Part shown: one piece after another, positions 42,443 through 53,727 of the stretch
How positions within the stretch are numbered: the first letter of the stretch is position 1
How the letters are laid out: the number at the start of each line of letters is the position of its first letter
Origin: Xenorhabdus hominickii
Lineage (GTDB): Bacteria > Pseudomonadota > Gammaproteobacteria > Enterobacterales > Enterobacteriaceae
DNA length: 64,000 nt
Assembly (NCBI RefSeq): GCF_002632725.1
Contig: NZ_NJAI01000001.1
Coordinates: 1,354,236-1,418,235, forward strand
Direction: 5' to 3'
Translations under genes and position numbers: made by a program
Notes under the pieces: model-generated
Database searches by the model: none
Told to the model about the DNA's origin: nothing
Seen by the model: only the letters and a program-made list of their open reading frames with translations

Positions 42443-43615
42443 TTAATCTGCCAATGACTGTTTCCAGTCCGCGATAGCCATTTGTCGCTGACGTTCTAAT
42501 TCGGTACGGATCTGCGCTCCCTGAAATCCTCGGGCAATCACCGCTTGGACGCTGACCTGACTGGCAATGGTAAACACTGTGCGCAGGTAATTACCTTGTG
42601 GATAGGGCGCTGTTGCTAACCCTGCGCATCCACGGATGTCTGCTTCGCTACAGATAATCAACTGCTCAATGCGCTGTGGCTTGCGCCAAGCATCCACGGC
42701 GTTAAATAAAGTCAGTAAAGCTTCTGGAGATAATTGCTCTGCGCTATGAACCCAATCGTGGTATTGCGTCATGATGACAGCGAGGTCACGCGCTGAGTTG
42801 GGAATGCGGAGTCGTTCACACATCTGTTTTACTGGCATGATTCCGACATGGCTGCATAGTGAAGCGAAACGAATATCTGTCTCTCCGCTCAATTGAGTGG
42901 ATATTTGCAACACTTGTAATGAGTGAAGTCCTGCATCAGGTTCAGAATGTGTTTTTTCCCGTAGAGAAAGGCCGAATAAGCTCTCAATTTCAGGAAAGAG
43001 GGCAGCTAATGCTCCACAATCACGTAGAATCTGAAAATAGACCTTTGGTGATTGTGAGGTGAGCGCCTTTTCCGTTTCACGCCAAACTCGTTCGGGAGTC
43101 AATGATGACAATTCACCACTCGCGACCATTTCCGCGATGAGTAATTGAGTTTCTGGTGCAATTGTGAAACCCAAATGAGCAAAGCGGGCGGCAAAGCGAG
43201 CCAAACGCAGTACGCGTAATGGATCTTCTGAAAATGCCGCGGAAACATGGCGTAAGGTCCGATTTTTGAGATCATTGATACCATGATAGGGGTCGACTAA
43301 TTCACCTTCTGGCGTTTGGGCGATGGCATTAATCGTTAAATCACGGCGCAGCAGATCTTCTTCCAATGTCACATCGGGAGCGGCATAACAGGTAAAACCC
43401 GTATATCCTTGACCTGATTTTCTTTCCGTCCGCGCCAGCGCATATTCTTCATGGGTTTTGGGATGCAGGAAAACGGGAAAGTCTTTCCCAACCTGTTGAT
43501 ATCCTTCTGACAGCAGTTTTTCTGGGTTACCGCCAACGACAACCCAGTCTCTTTCAGTCACGGGCAGATCCAATAATTGATCGCGAACTGCGCCGCCAAC
43601 TAAATAGATTTTCAC
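42443..43615 (-). CDS. cca: CCA-adding enzyme Cca, HD motif missing
   Basis: A 390-aa tRNA nucleotidyltransferase that adds and repairs the CCA end. The catalytic head is intact: [20 protein letters not shown] with the DxD in ERDWVVVGG, and [10 protein letters not shown]. The C-terminal HD domain is damaged. E. coli has LCHDLGKGLTPPELW and a further stretch up to VKLVEQLCQRLRVPN, but here the sequence goes from LC (253-254) to [19 protein letters not shown], an in-frame loss of about 20 residues including the metal-binding His-Asp pair. Length is 22 aa below E. coli. Phosphohydrolase activity is therefore predicted lost, CCA addition kept. It lies 17 bp after ygiM in the same operon. Confidence 0.96.
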   Translation of the reverse strand: MKIYLVGGAVRDQLLDLPVTERDWVVVGGNPEKLLSEGYQQVGKDFPVFLHPKTHEEYALARTERKSGQGYTGFTCYAAPDVTLEEDLLRRDLTINAIAQTPEGELVDPYHGINDLKNRTLRHVSAAFSEDPLRVLRLARFAARFAHLGFTIAPETQLLIAEMVASGELSSLTPERVWRETEKALTSQSPKVYFQILRDCGALAALFPEIESLFGLSLREKTHSEPDAGLHSLQVLQISTQLSGETDIRFASLCSHVGIMPVKQMCERLRIPNSARDLAVIMTQYHDWVHSAEQLSPEALLTLFNAVDAWRKPQRIEQLIICSEADIRGCAGLATAPYPQGNYLRTVFTIASQVSVQAVIARGFQGAQIRTELERQRQMAIADWKQSLAD

Positions 43616-43632
43616 TCTAGTGCTTCCTTAAA

Positions 43633-44253
43633 TCAGCTCATCCAACGATCTTTATTTTTGCGACGCGGGATAATGTGTGGCAATAGCAGCCCCAAGATCA
43701 GGCCGAACCCCGCAACACCACCGCCATATGCAAACCACTGCAAGATGATTTCTCTTTGTTTATCATCTAATTGCAGATTGGCTGCATCTACTTTTTTCTC
43801 AGCCACTGTCAGCTTACTCAAAAGCTGGGCATTCTCTTTTTTGAGGTTATTGATGATCTTATCGCTGGAAGCAACTTTGTTTTGCAATTCAGCGGTACGT
43901 GTATTCCACGTATCATCAATGTTTGTCAGCTCATCGGTCAGTGTTTTGATTTTTTGTTCCATGGCGGGAATACGTTCGCGCAGACTTGGAATAGTACTGA
44001 GTTCACTGGAAAGCATCCAGCTTGTACGCCCTTTGCTATCCCTCACTTGCAAGAAGCCATTCTCTGACTTTTGGCTGAGCAAAGAAACTTCCTCACCGGA
44101 ATTTAGTGAACCAATGATGCGGTGTTGATTGCTTGGGCCGCTACGAATATAGGCAGATAATTCGTCAGAAACATAACGTTTTTCTTCAGCATGCACGGAT
44201 AACGGGAGCGTGAAACCCAGTAACAGGATAAATAATCGATGTAGTTTTTTCAT
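43633..44253 (-). CDS. ygiM: SH3-domain membrane protein YgiM
   Basis: A 206-aa envelope protein, same length as E. coli YgiM. Signal peptide (LFILLLGFTLPLSVHAEEKR), bacterial SH3 domain (YVSDELSAYIRSGPSNQHRI), coiled coil (IPAMEQKIKTLTDELTNIDD), and C-terminal transmembrane anchor (FAYGGGVAGFGLILGLLLP) ending in basic residues. Function not firmly established. Upstream of cca on the same strand. Confidence 0.93.
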   Translation of the reverse strand: MKKLHRLFILLLGFTLPLSVHAEEKRYVSDELSAYIRSGPSNQHRIIGSLNSGEEVSLLSQKSENGFLQVRDSKGRTSWMLSSELSTIPSLRERIPAMEQKIKTLTDELTNIDDTWNTRTAELQNKVASSDKIINNLKKENAQLLSKLTVAEKKVDAANLQLDDKQREIILQWFAYGGGVAGFGLILGLLLPHIIPRRKNKDRWMS

Positions 44254-44543
44254 TCTGTGTTCAACTGTTTTTTTGTATATGGATCAATCGTGATTCAAAC
44301 TACTCAAAGAATAGTAAAGAGTTAAGTTTGCGGGTGCAATCAGTAAACCAGAATGAGCACTCTCTCAACTGACCGAATACAGACCTTGTTAGGGTTTTTT
44401 TTAACAAAGTAAGCATGATGTTTGTTGAGGTAATCCCCTATTGTGGTTTATTTTTCTCTTTTACTGCATTTTCTCTGTTATCAAATAATGTATGAACAGG
44501 GTTATAAAAAAGAGCTCTGTTGTATGGATTGAGGAATAAAAAT

Positions 44544-45530
44544 ATGCGTTCTATAGAAGTAGAGTTGAAACTGTCTGTTAAGTCTGACGCGATACCAGCA
44601 GTTCGCCAGCAATTATTTCAATTTCCTCATACTTATATTTCACCACAACACCTGACTAATATTTATTTTGAGACGCCAGATAACCAATTACGACGTTGGG
44701 ATATGGGGCTGCGTATTCGTGGTTTTGATGGGCATTATGAGATGACCATCAAAACCGCAGGTCAAGTAATTGGTGGCTTGCATCAGCGCCCTGAATTCAA
44801 TGTTCCTTTGCAGCACCCAAAGTTGGATTTGGCACAATTTCCCAGCCATATCTGGCCTGAAAATACTGATCTTGCACTGCTACAATCTCAATTGACCGAG
44901 TTATTCAGCACTGATTTTACCCGTGAAAAGTGGCTTGTGACTTATGGAAAAAGTGAGATTGGCGGACAAAGTAAAATTGAAGTGGTGTTGGATCAGGGAT
45001 GTGTTAGTGCCGAAAATACGTGTTCTGAAACCCAGACATCACCCATTTGTGAGTTTGAGCTGGAGCTACAAAACGGACATGTCACGGATATTCTGTCACT
45101 GGCGGATCAACTGGCATCACTGAATGGTTTACGATTGGCGAATAAAAGTAAGGCTGCACGAGGATATGCACTGGCTTATGGCTCGCCGCGTAATGCGTTG
45201 CCCAGTGTCCCTGATAAGTTAGAGTGGCAGCAGCCATTATCTGTTCTTCTGACTCAGATTTTGGCGCAATGGCAGGAACAGGAAGAAGGATGGTTATCGG
45301 GTTTGGCTGAAGGTCAAACGGGATTGGTGCAGGTTTTGCATTGGGTAACCCAGTTGACAGAAAAACAGGCGGAACGTTTACCGGAATTTGGCTTACTGTC
45401 TGATTTATTACCAACATTAAAGGATGCTTTATCCACTGTTGGCGCAGAGGCCGAAACGTTATGCTACAGCTCTGCTTGGTTGCAATGTAAGCTGGCATTA
45501 ACTCGATGGTTGATAGCTCAGTCTCGATAA
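44544..45530 (+). CDS. ygiF: Inorganic triphosphatase YgiF, short form
   Basis: A CYTH-domain triphosphatase. The ExExK signature is EVELKLSV at residues 4-11; further CYTH strands are LTNIYFETPDNQLRRWDMGL and GHYEMTIKTAGQVIGGLHQR. ATG 44544 follows GAGGAATAAAAAT. E. coli YgiF is about 433 aa with a C-terminal CHAD domain; this protein has 328, so the CHAD part is much reduced. It precedes glnE by 33 bp, as in E. coli. Confidence 0.9.
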   Translation: MRSIEVELKLSVKSDAIPAVRQQLFQFPHTYISPQHLTNIYFETPDNQLRRWDMGLRIRGFDGHYEMTIKTAGQVIGGLHQRPEFNVPLQHPKLDLAQFPSHIWPENTDLALLQSQLTELFSTDFTREKWLVTYGKSEIGGQSKIEVVLDQGCVSAENTCSETQTSPICEFELELQNGHVTDILSLADQLASLNGLRLANKSKAARGYALAYGSPRNALPSVPDKLEWQQPLSVLLTQILAQWQEQEEGWLSGLAEGQTGLVQVLHWVTQLTEKQAERLPEFGLLSDLLPTLKDALSTVGAEAETLCYSSAWLQCKLALTRWLIAQSR

Positions 45531-45563
45531 GCTCACGCTCAGGGTAATTAGGGGAACCCAGTT

Positions 45564-48437
45564 ATGTCGCTACTTTTATTGCCATTATCATCTTTAGCTT
45601 TAGCACCACTCTCACCGCCTTTAGTTCAACAAGCAGAACATGTCGTTGCGAATTTTCAGTTATTAGGGGAAACGATTGTGTATTTTGCTCCCCATGAGCA
45701 GGCTGTACTATCACTGAGTGATTTTGTGGCTGAAAATTTGCTGTCACATCCAACATGGTTAGAAGATATTCGCCAGAATCCGCCTTCACCAGAGGAATGG
45801 CAATATTATTCCGATTGGCTGGAGCAAGTGTTATCTATGGCTGATGATGAAAATGGATTAATGCGGGTTTTGCGTCTGTTTCGTCACCGAATGCTGGTCA
45901 GGATAGCATGGTTGCAGGCACTGCAAGGTAGCACGACGGAGCAGACGTTGCAGCAGTTAAGTATGTTGGCTGAAACCTTGATTGTGGCTGCCCGTGACTG
46001 GCTTTACCTACGTTGCTGTCAGGATTTGGGAACACCGACCAATGGTGATGGAATGGCACAGCCATTGTTGATTCTGGCGATGGGTAAATTGGGTGGTGGG
46101 GAGCTCAATTTTTCCTCTGATATCGATCTCATTTTTGCTTATCCAGAGAACGGCGTAACTCAAGGGGGGCGTCGCGAAGTGGACAACTCCCAGTTTTTTA
46201 CCCGATTGGGACAGAAGTTGATTAAGGTGCTGGACCAACAAACTGTGGACGGATTTGTTTATCGTGTGGACATGAGATTACGTCCATTTGGTGACAGTGG
46301 CCCTTTGGTATTCAGCTTTCCGGCATTGGAAGATTATTATCAGGAACAGGGGCGTGATTGGGAACGTTATGCGCTGGTGAAAGCGCGTATTCTGGGCTAT
46401 GACGAGCAGACTTATTGTCAGGAATTGCGCCAAATGTTGCGCCCATTTGTTTTCCGCCGTTACATCGATTTCAGCGTGATTCAATCTTTGCGCAATATGA
46501 AGGGCATGATTGAGCGGGAAGTTCGTCGTCGAGGATTGAAAGACAACATCAAACTGGGTGCGGGAGGGATCCGTGAAATCGAGTTTATCACACAAGTTTT
46601 TCAGCTTATTCGCGGTGGAAGGGAGCCCGACCTGCAATTGCGTTCATTACTGCCGACACTGAAAGTCATTGAAGAGCAGGCTTTATTAATACCGGAACAG
46701 GTGCGGCAACTGGAAGACAGTTACCTGTTCTTACGTAGGCTTGAAAACCTACTGCAATCGATTCATGACCAGCAAACGCAAACTTTACCGGATAACACTC
46801 TGGATCGTGCCCGTCTCTCCTGGGGAATGAACTTTGCCGATTGGGATGCGCTGATAACTGAAACCGAGCATAAAATGAAGGCGGTCCGGGACATTTTCCA
46901 GCAATTGATTGGCGATGAATCGGAGGAGAATGGTGATAAAGCCAGTTATGTGCCGTTTAAAAGTTTATGGTTGGAAGCTTTGAACAGGGATGAATTAATC
47001 GCATTGGCTCCGCAGCTTGACGAGTCCGAAGCCCAGAAGATGCTTGATGGAATAGCACTTTTTCGCCAAGACATCAGTAAACGTACTATTGGGCCGCGGG
47101 GGCGGGATGTGCTTGACCAATTAATGCCGCGTTTGTTGGCAAAAATTGGGGAGCGAAAAAATGCCAATACTGTCTTGGCCCGGCTTATTCCGCTGTTGAT
47201 GAGCATCGTCAGCCGAACGACTTATCTGGAACTGATGCTGGAATCAGAACAGGCCATGACCCACGTTATCCGCTTGTGTGCTGCTTCTCCGATGATTGCC
47301 AATCAATTGACGCTCCATCCAATGTTGCTGGATGAACTCCTCGATCCAAAATCGCTGTATCAGCCGTTGCCGCTGGAAGCCTACCGTGACGAACTTTATC
47401 AATATCTACTGCGTATTCCTGAAGATGATGAAGAACAATTGCTGGAAGCATTGCGTCAATTCAAGCAGGCCCAATTATTGAGAATTGCAGCAGAAGATAT
47501 CACGGGTATCCTGCCTGTCATGAAAGTGAGTGATCACCTGACCCATCTGGCGGAAGCCATTATCGGCGCAGTCGTGCAGCAGGCGTGGAAGCAGGTGGTA
47601 AAACGCTATGGTGTTCCCGCTCATCTATCCGAGAGGAAAGGGTTGGGGTTTGCCATTATCGGTTATGGCAAATTAGGGGGCTGGGAACTGGGTTATGGTT
47701 CTGATTTAGATCTGGTGTTCTTGTTGGATTGCCCTATGGGGGTGATGACAGATGGAAATCGCTCCATCGATGCCCGCCAGTTCTATGTCCGCCTTGCCCA
47801 ACGTATCCTTCATTTATTCAGTACTCGAACGGCATCGGGGATATTGTATGAGGTTGATGCCCGCCTGCGTCCATCGGGTGAATCGGGTATGTTGGTCAGT
47901 ACTTTTGAAGCCTTTGACGATTACCAAAAACATGAAGCGTGGACGTGGGAGCATCAAGCATTAATTCGCGCTCGCATGGTTTTCGGTGATGATAAAATGA
48001 GTAATGATTTTGAGCGTATTCGCCGTGAAACGTTATGTCTCCCCCGTGATCCCGATCTTCTTCGTCAGCAGGTGCGTGAAATGCGAGAAAAAATGCACCG
48101 GCACTTGGGCAGCCATCGGCATGAGCAATTTGATATCAAGGCTGATCCGGGCGGGATCACCGATATTGAATTTATCGCTCAATATCAGGTGTTGCGTTAT
48201 GCACCGGAAAATGCCGATTTGACTCGTTGGTCTGATAATGTGCGAATTTTCGAATTAATGGCGAAGCATAATATTATGGATGAACATGAAGCGATGGCGC
48301 TGACGCAGGCTTACACTACCATGCGTGATGAACTGCATCATCTTGCCTTGCAGAAGTTATCCAGCAGTGTTTCTGTCGAATATTTTAGCCAGCAGCAGGC
48401 TTTGGTGCGTGATAGCTGGCAAAAGTGGCTTGGTTAG
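45564..48437 (+). CDS. glnE: Glutamine synthetase adenylyltransferase/deadenylylase GlnE
   Basis: A 957-aa bifunctional enzyme (E. coli 946) that attaches and removes AMP on glutamine synthetase in response to PII and glutamine. The N-terminal deadenylylating nucleotidyltransferase core has [20 protein letters not shown]; the C-terminal adenylylating core has [20 protein letters not shown]. Both keep the G-S/x-D-x-D catalytic pattern, separated by the regulatory middle domain. The first 25 residues are hydrophobic and unlike E. coli, so a slightly later start is possible. Confidence 0.98.
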   Translation: MSLLLLPLSSLALAPLSPPLVQQAEHVVANFQLLGETIVYFAPHEQAVLSLSDFVAENLLSHPTWLEDIRQNPPSPEEWQYYSDWLEQVLSMADDENGLMRVLRLFRHRMLVRIAWLQALQGSTTEQTLQQLSMLAETLIVAARDWLYLRCCQDLGTPTNGDGMAQPLLILAMGKLGGGELNFSSDIDLIFAYPENGVTQGGRREVDNSQFFTRLGQKLIKVLDQQTVDGFVYRVDMRLRPFGDSGPLVFSFPALEDYYQEQGRDWERYALVKARILGYDEQTYCQELRQMLRPFVFRRYIDFSVIQSLRNMKGMIEREVRRRGLKDNIKLGAGGIREIEFITQVFQLIRGGREPDLQLRSLLPTLKVIEEQALLIPEQVRQLEDSYLFLRRLENLLQSIHDQQTQTLPDNTLDRARLSWGMNFADWDALITETEHKMKAVRDIFQQLIGDESEENGDKASYVPFKSLWLEALNRDELIALAPQLDESEAQKMLDGIALFRQDISKRTIGPRGRDVLDQLMPRLLAKIGERKNANTVLARLIPLLMSIVSRTTYLELMLESEQAMTHVIRLCAASPMIANQLTLHPMLLDELLDPKSLYQPLPLEAYRDELYQYLLRIPEDDEEQLLEALRQFKQAQLLRIAAEDITGILPVMKVSDHLTHLAEAIIGAVVQQAWKQVVKRYGVPAHLSERKGLGFAIIGYGKLGGWELGYGSDLDLVFLLDCPMGVMTDGNRSIDARQFYVRLAQRILHLFSTRTASGILYEVDARLRPSGESGMLVSTFEAFDDYQKHEAWTWEHQALIRARMVFGDDKMSNDFERIRRETLCLPRDPDLLRQQVREMREKMHRHLGSHRHEQFDIKADPGGITDIEFIAQYQVLRYAPENADLTRWSDNVRIFELMAKHNIMDEHEAMALTQAYTTMRDELHHLALQKLSSSVSVEYFSQQQALVRDSWQKWLG

Positions 48438-48538
48438 TTGATATCGTTGGATGATCGCTTTTCTTACTGGATCTTGCTGGTCTTTAATTTGGTTATGGTA
48501 ATATCCGCAACAGTTTATTTTTATATTTGGAGTATGGG

Positions 48539-49963
48539 ATGAAAGTAACACTCCCTGATTTTCACCGCGCAGGTGTTTTGGTTGTTGGCGATGTTATGTT
48601 AGACCGCTATTGGTACGGTCCGACCAGCCGAATTTCACCGGAAGCTCCGGTTCCTGTGGTTAAGGTGGAAACGATAGAAGAGCGGCCTGGTGGTGCGGCC
48701 AATGTTGCCATGAATATTGCATCATTGGGGGCAAGTTCACATTTAGTTGGCTTAACCGGCATTGATGATGCAGCACGTGCATTGAATGAAAAGCTCAGTA
48801 GTGTGAAAGTCCAATGTGATTTTGTTTCTGTCCCGACTCATCCCACTATCACGAAACTGCGAGTTTTATCGCGTAACCAGCAATTGCTTCGTCTGGATTT
48901 TGAAGAAGGTTTCCAAAATGTAGACGCTCAGCCGATGTTGGAAAAAATCCAGCAATCTCTGCCAAATATTGGTGCGTTGGTACTATCTGATTATGCCAAG
49001 GGGGCACTGAATCAGGTTCAGGCAATGATTAAGTTGGCTAATGAAGCGAATATTCCCGTTCTGATTGATCCAAAAGGCAGTGATTTTGAACGCTATCGTG
49101 GCGCGACCCTGCTCACACCAAACATGTCAGAATTTGAAGCTGTCGTGGGACAGTGCAAAGATGATGAAGATCTGGTACAGAAAGGTACAAAACTGGTACA
49201 GGATCTGGAGCTGAAAGCGCTACTGATCACGCGTTCTGAGCGTGGCATGAGCTTGCTACGCGTCGGGCAACCCCCTTTGCATCTGCCGACTCAGGCGCAG
49301 GAAGTCTTTGATGTCACTGGTGCGGGAGATACCGTGATTGGCGTGTTGGCTACGGCACTTGCCGCCGGTAAGCCGCTGAACGAAGCGTGTTACCTTGCCA
49401 ATGCGGCTGCGGGTGTCGTTGTTGGCAAACTGGGGACATCCACCGTTTCGTCGGTAGAGCTGGAAAACGCAGTGCGCGGCCGTGCAGCAACCGGATTTGG
49501 CGTGATGAGTGAAACGCAATTGAAAGACGTCGTTGCACTAGCCCGTCAGCGCGGTGAACGCATCGTCATGACCAATGGCTGTTTTGATATTCTCCATGCC
49601 GGGCATGTTTCTTACTTGTCCAATGCGCGTAAGTTAGGAGATCGCCTGATCGTTGCTGTCAACAGTGATGCTTCCACCAAACGGCTGAAAGGAGAAACGC
49701 GTCCGGTGAATCCTTTGGAGCAGCGTATGATTGTGTTATCTGCATTGGAATCCGTGGATTGGGTTGTGGCATTTGAAGAAGATACGCCTCAACGTTTAAT
49801 TGCAGGTATCCTGCCGGATATTTTGGTCAAAGGCGGTGATTACAAGCCCGAAGAGATTGCGGGTAGCGAAGAGGTTTGGGCGGCTGGTGGCGAAGTTAAT
49901 GTATTGAACTTCGAAGATGGTATCTCAACATCGAATATCATCAAGATCATAAAAAGCCAGTAA
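48539..49963 (+). CDS. hldE: Bifunctional heptose kinase/adenylyltransferase HldE
   Basis: A 474-aa enzyme for ADP-L-glycero-D-manno-heptose, the LPS inner-core sugar. The N-terminal ribokinase-type domain phosphorylates heptose-7-phosphate ([33 protein letters not shown]). The C-terminal nucleotidyltransferase has [20 protein letters not shown] 48539 matches the E. coli start. It follows glnE as in E. coli. Confidence 0.98.
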   Translation: MKVTLPDFHRAGVLVVGDVMLDRYWYGPTSRISPEAPVPVVKVETIEERPGGAANVAMNIASLGASSHLVGLTGIDDAARALNEKLSSVKVQCDFVSVPTHPTITKLRVLSRNQQLLRLDFEEGFQNVDAQPMLEKIQQSLPNIGALVLSDYAKGALNQVQAMIKLANEANIPVLIDPKGSDFERYRGATLLTPNMSEFEAVVGQCKDDEDLVQKGTKLVQDLELKALLITRSERGMSLLRVGQPPLHLPTQAQEVFDVTGAGDTVIGVLATALAAGKPLNEACYLANAAAGVVVGKLGTSTVSSVELENAVRGRAATGFGVMSETQLKDVVALARQRGERIVMTNGCFDILHAGHVSYLSNARKLGDRLIVAVNSDASTKRLKGETRPVNPLEQRMIVLSALESVDWVVAFEEDTPQRLIAGILPDILVKGGDYKPEEIAGSEEVWAAGGEVNVLNFEDGISTSNIIKIIKSQ

Positions 49964-50006
49964 ACAGGTATCATATACTGGCTTATCGCCGGGCACTAAA
50001 TCTATG

Positions 50007-50039
50007 GAGGAGAATGAGGCAACGGTGGCTATTCTCCTC
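50007..50039. terminator. Hairpin between hldE and ubiK
   Basis: GAGGAGAAT / ATTCTCCTC, 9 bp with a 15-nt loop, in the 112-bp convergent spacer. A second small stem GCCAGTA/TACTGGC spans 49957-49983. T tracts are poor. Confidence 0.5.
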
Positions 50040-50075
50040 ACTTAATTAATACCTTACGCAATTTTACTCACACAA

Positions 50076-50351
50076 TCATTCAGCCTGTTCCGTTTTCTTG
50101 TTTGTTCCTTCCAGACGGGCTTCCAGTTCATTCAGACGTTGTTCCATCGCGACTAACTTTTCACGGGTACGCAGCAAGACCTGTGTTTGGATATCAAATT
50201 CTTCACGGTTCACGAGATCCAGCTTGCTTAATTGGGATTGCAGAGCGGTACGCAATTTTTTTTCTACGTCATCACCAAACTCTTTGACACCTTTCGGCAT
50301 GGAATTGTGGATTTGGCGGGCAATTTGTTCAATTTTCTTTGGATCGAGCAT
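50076..50351 (-). CDS. ubiK: Ubiquinone biosynthesis accessory factor UbiK
   Basis: A 91-aa coiled-coil factor (formerly YqiC) assisting the Ubi complex in aerobic ubiquinone synthesis. [20 protein letters not shown] and [20 protein letters not shown] match the E. coli protein. ATG 50351 with AGGATG upstream gives the family start; the frame is open further without support. Confidence 0.95.
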   Translation of the reverse strand: MLDPKKIEQIARQIHNSMPKGVKEFGDDVEKKLRTALQSQLSKLDLVNREEFDIQTQVLLRTREKLVAMEQRLNELEARLEGTNKKTEQAE

Positions 50352-50492
50352 GATGATCATCCTTTTACGACATAATTGTGTTGGCTGTATTTTAATACCT
50401 GATGATGAAAGCATAAATGATTGAGAGCCAGGTTTCATATTTGATTTTGTTGATTGCCCCTATAAGTTATTAGCGCTATAGTGAAAATGTTT

Positions 50493-50672
50493 ATCTCAGG
50501 GCAGGGTGAAAGTCCCTACCGGCGGTAACATGAAGTGGTTGAGTAACCATTTTATGAAGCCCGCGAGCGCTCTGTTTGTATTTATTCTTTTAATTAAGGA
50601 TAAAGACAGAGGTCAGCAGATCCAGTGTAATTCTGGAGCCGACGGTGATAGTCCGGATGGGAGAGAATAACA
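50493..50672 (+). ncRNA. FMN riboswitch (RFN element)
   Basis: The leader of ribB carries the conserved RFN blocks in order: AGGGCAGGGTGAAAGTCCCT, ACCGGCGGTAA, AGCCCGCGAGCG, GTCAGCAGATCC, TCTGGAGCCGACGGTGATAG and GTCCGGATGGGAGAGAATAA. FMN binding should block ribB expression. Between the aptamer and the gene, CGAGTGCTTGCGCTCG (50681-50696) and a following T-rich stretch are the likely expression platform. Confidence 0.95.
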
Positions 50673-50791
50673 GCATCAATCGAGTGCTTGCGCTCGTCTG
50701 TTGTTTTTGCTGCCGTATTTTTGTGCAGTGCTAACTCCTCAAAATTGCCCTGATTCTGGTAATCCATACATTTAAAAGAGGTTTCTTTACC

Positions 50792-51445
50792 ATGAATCAG
50801 ACGCTACTTTCCTCATATGGGACGCCATTTGAACGTGTTGAACGTGCGCTTGCTGCTTTGCGTGCAGGTCAGGGCGTGATGGTATTGGATGACGAAAATC
50901 GTGAGAATGAAGGTGACATGATTTTCGCTGCTGAAACAATGACGATAGAACAGATGGCATTGACTATCCGTCATGGCAGTGGAATTGTTTGCCTTTGCCT
51001 GACGGAAGAACGCCGCCAGAAACTCGAATTGCCAATGATGGTGGAAAACAATTCCAGTCAATACCAGACGGCTTTTACTGTCACGATTGAAGCTGCACAG
51101 GGTGTAACAACGGGTGTTTCTGCGGCTGACCGCATTACCACTATTCAGGCAGCCATTGCTGATGATGCACAGCCACATGATTTGAATCGGCCCGGGCATG
51201 TTTTTCCTCTGCGCGCGCAACCGGGAGGGGTTTTGACTCGCCGTGGTCATACCGAAGCCACTATTGATTTGGTTAAGATGGCGGGTTTCAAACCTGCTGG
51301 AGTGCTGTGTGAATTGACGAATGAAAATGGTTCAATGGCGCACGCACCTGAAGTGATTGAATTCGCTAAACAACATGATATGCCGGTCGTCACGATTGAA
51401 GATTTGGTGAGCTATCGTCGGGAAATGGCAAAGGCAGCGAGTTAG
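50792..51445 (+). CDS. ribB: 3,4-dihydroxy-2-butanone-4-phosphate synthase RibB
   Basis: A 217-aa riboflavin enzyme, same length as E. coli, converting ribulose-5-phosphate to the four-carbon riboflavin precursor. Metal-site and active-site segments are [36 protein letters not shown] and [11 protein letters not shown]. Controlled by the upstream FMN riboswitch. Confidence 0.98.
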   Translation: MNQTLLSSYGTPFERVERALAALRAGQGVMVLDDENRENEGDMIFAAETMTIEQMALTIRHGSGIVCLCLTEERRQKLELPMMVENNSSQYQTAFTVTIEAAQGVTTGVSAADRITTIQAAIADDAQPHDLNRPGHVFPLRAQPGGVLTRRGHTEATIDLVKMAGFKPAGVLCELTNENGSMAHAPEVIEFAKQHDMPVVTIEDLVSYRREMAKAAS

Positions 51446-51461
51446 TCGCCTATCCCAGTAG

Positions 51462-51512
51462 AAAGCAGATCGGAATAGAAAACAGATCGGAATAGTAAAC
51501 AGATCGGGATAG
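51462..51512. repeat. Three 17-bp tandem repeats after ribB
   Basis: AAAGCAGATCGGAATAG, AAAACAGATCGGAATAG and TAAACAGATCGGGATAG run head to tail directly after the ribB stop. Confidence 0.9.
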
Positions 51513-51533
51513 AATATATCGGTTATACCCAAG

Positions 51534-51594
51534 AGATTTCGAGTTGCAGTGTCGCCGGCAAAGCAGCACAATAGCTTGAAATATTAGGGATATA
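51534..51594. repeat. Short palindromic repeat with TATACCC end
   Basis: Starts TATACCCAAGAGATTTCGAG and ends AGCTTGAAATATTAGGGATA, a relative of 35372-35432. It stands between the tandem repeats and the ribB terminator. Confidence 0.7.
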
Positions 51595-51611
51595 ATGCAT
51601 GCACGTTTGAG

Positions 51612-51650
51612 AGGCTACAGTCCACACCCTGTAGCCTTTTAGTATTTTTG
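51612..51650 (+). terminator. ribB terminator
   Basis: AGGCTACAG / CTGTAGCCT, 9-bp stem with 8-nt loop, followed by TTTAGTATTTTT. It is placed 167 bp past the ribB stop, after the repeats. Confidence 0.85.
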
Positions 51651-51767
51651 AAGCATACCATCATTTTTGATTGACTGCATTCAGGGAAGAAAAGCCCTAA
51701 TCTTGTCATAATCTTTTTATCATAACTCACTATTCGAAATGTTTAATCTGCTGTATGAGAGGCGAGA

Positions 51768-52544
51768 ATGAGTCTCCTGAGAATGCCTGCTTTATTCATT
51801 GGTCATGGTACTCCAATGAATGCCCTTGAAGATAATTGTTACTCACGAGCGTGGTTTGATCTGGGGGAAATGTTACCCAGACCAAGGGCGATTCTGGTTA
51901 TTTCTGCGCATTGGTACACAAATGGTACAAAAGTGACAGCAATGGCAAAACCCAGAACTATTCACGATTTTGGTAATTTTCCGCGAGAACTGCATGAAAA
52001 ACAGTATCCAGCCAGAGGTTTTCCTGAACTGGCGGTGTTAGTACAGGATATTCTTGAGCCGATTGAAGTTGAGACTGACTTTGAACAATGGGGATTGGAT
52101 CATGGCTCTTGGGGGATATTGGCGAAAATGTATCCCGATGCAGACATTCCGGTTATCCAACTGAGCATGGATCGTAATCAACCCGCTTCTTTCCATTATG
52201 AAGTCGGTAAAAAATTATCTTTGCTGCGAGATGAAGGGGTCTTGATTATCGGAAGTGGAAATGTCGTGCATAATTTGCCAGCCGAAATAGTAGGGGCAGA
52301 ACCTTTTCCGTGGGCTGTGTCTTTTGAGCAGTTTGTACGTGAAAATTTAACCAGTCTTGAAGAACCTCATCCTTTGCTCAATGCGCTGGACAGAGAAGAT
52401 GGTCAATTATCTAACCCAACGCCAGAGCACTTCCTGCCGTTGTTCTATATACTGGGAACATGGAATAAAAAAGAGCCGGTTTCAACCCCTGTTGAGGGTA
52501 CTGAAGATGGCTCTTTAAGTATGTTGTCGATTCAGGTTGGCTAA
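51768..52544 (+). CDS. ygiD: 4,5-DOPA-extradiol-dioxygenase-like protein YgiD
   Basis: A 258-aa LigB-family zinc enzyme (E. coli YgiD 262). Metal-ligand histidines lie in FIGHGTPMNAL, SAHWYTNGT and GSGNVVHNL; LDHGSWGIL is the active-site loop. E. coli YgiD can open the DOPA ring; its physiological substrate is unclear. It ends 16 bp from the converging ygiC with no obvious terminator between. Confidence 0.93.
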   Translation: MSLLRMPALFIGHGTPMNALEDNCYSRAWFDLGEMLPRPRAILVISAHWYTNGTKVTAMAKPRTIHDFGNFPRELHEKQYPARGFPELAVLVQDILEPIEVETDFEQWGLDHGSWGILAKMYPDADIPVIQLSMDRNQPASFHYEVGKKLSLLRDEGVLIIGSGNVVHNLPAEIVGAEPFPWAVSFEQFVRENLTSLEEPHPLLNALDREDGQLSNPTPEHFLPLFYILGTWNKKEPVSTPVEGTEDGSLSMLSIQVG

Positions 52545-52560
52545 TTAATCCAAAATCCAA

Positions 52561-53721
52561 TTAATCTAAAATAATGTGCGGGTAGAAACGTGATAGATCT
52601 TGAGTAATTAACTCACGATCTTCACGGACACAGATACCCGCAGATTGATCATCTACCAGCCAGCTACCGATCAAGGTATAGCTATCACCGAATTTTGGCA
52701 ATGAATGGAATTGCTGAACGATCATGCCTTCTTCCCCATAAGGGCCATCGGCACTGGCAACTTCCCGGCCATTTTCAATAATGCGAATATTGGCTCCTTC
52801 ACGGGAGAACAAAGGCTTAATGACATAGCTATCCATGTCTGAAGGGCGTTCATCGGCAAAATAAGCAGGCAGCAGGTTAGGATGATTTGGGAACATTTTC
52901 CACAACATTGGCAGAAGAGCTTTGTTGGAAATAATGCTTTTCCATGCCGGCTCCAGCCAACGGACACCTGCATCAGCCAGTTTGGTGGAAAACATTTCGC
53001 GCAGCATAAATTCCCACGGATACAGTTTGAATAGATTGCTGATCACTTGATCCTGCAAATCTGTAAACTGCCCCTTTTCACCCAGCCCGATATCCTCAAT
53101 AAACAGGAATTCGGTTGGAATACCGGCTTCTGCAGCACAATCCTGCAAATATTGGATAGTGCTACGATCTTCTTCAGTATCCTGACAGCAGGCCATATGC
53201 AGCAGGCCAAATCCATGTTTTTCACGTAACTGTACAAAACGCTCAATCAACTTTTCTTGCAGGCTGTTGAACTGATCAGCATTTGACGGCAGATTGCCCG
53301 CATTGATCTGGTCTTCCAACCAGATCCACTGAAAGAAAGCGGATTCGTACAGGGACGTTGGGGTATCGGCGTTGTTTTCCAACAACTTGGGTGGGTTTTT
53401 GCCATCGTAGGCGAAATCCAAACGTGAGTAGAGCGAAGGTTGGCTGGTCACCCATGAAGAACGGATAAACTCCCAGCAATGTTTTGGGATCTGGAATTTA
53501 GCCAGTAGCTCGTCGCTATCGACCACTTTTTCTACGACCTGCAAACACATTTGGTGCAGTTCTGCCGTCGCATCTTCAATTTCTTCAATCTGACTCAGTG
53601 TGAACTGATAATAAGCCTCTTCACTCCAGTAAGGTTGCTCATACATGGTGTGAAAATTGAAACCATATTCTGCTGCTTTTTCGCGCCAATCCGGGCGCTC
53701 GGTAATACCAATGCGTTTCAT
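52561..53721 (-). CDS. ygiC: ATP-grasp glutathionylspermidine-synthase-like YgiC
   Basis: A 386-aa protein, same length as E. coli YgiC, with the ATP-grasp fold of the glutathionylspermidine synthetase C-terminal domain ([58 protein letters not shown]). The amide bond it makes is unknown. Last gene of the tolC-ygiB-ygiC cluster, 6 bp after ygiB. Confidence 0.95.
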   Translation of the reverse strand: MKRIGITERPDWREKAAEYGFNFHTMYEQPYWSEEAYYQFTLSQIEEIEDATAELHQMCLQVVEKVVDSDELLAKFQIPKHCWEFIRSSWVTSQPSLYSRLDFAYDGKNPPKLLENNADTPTSLYESAFFQWIWLEDQINAGNLPSNADQFNSLQEKLIERFVQLREKHGFGLLHMACCQDTEEDRSTIQYLQDCAAEAGIPTEFLFIEDIGLGEKGQFTDLQDQVISNLFKLYPWEFMLREMFSTKLADAGVRWLEPAWKSIISNKALLPMLWKMFPNHPNLLPAYFADERPSDMDSYVIKPLFSREGANIRIIENGREVASADGPYGEEGMIVQQFHSLPKFGDSYTLIGSWLVDDQSAGICVREDRELITQDLSRFYPHIILD

Positions 53722-53727
53722 GTTTGA

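Noticed and set aside
43658..44128. 156-aa plus-strand frame opposite ygiM
   Set aside because: ygiM has a full family match, signal peptide and anchor; the opposite frame is serine/phenylalanine-rich shadow sequence.
51462..51512. CRISPR-like array
   Set aside because: The units are 17 bp, directly adjacent with no spacers, and there are no cas genes in the window.
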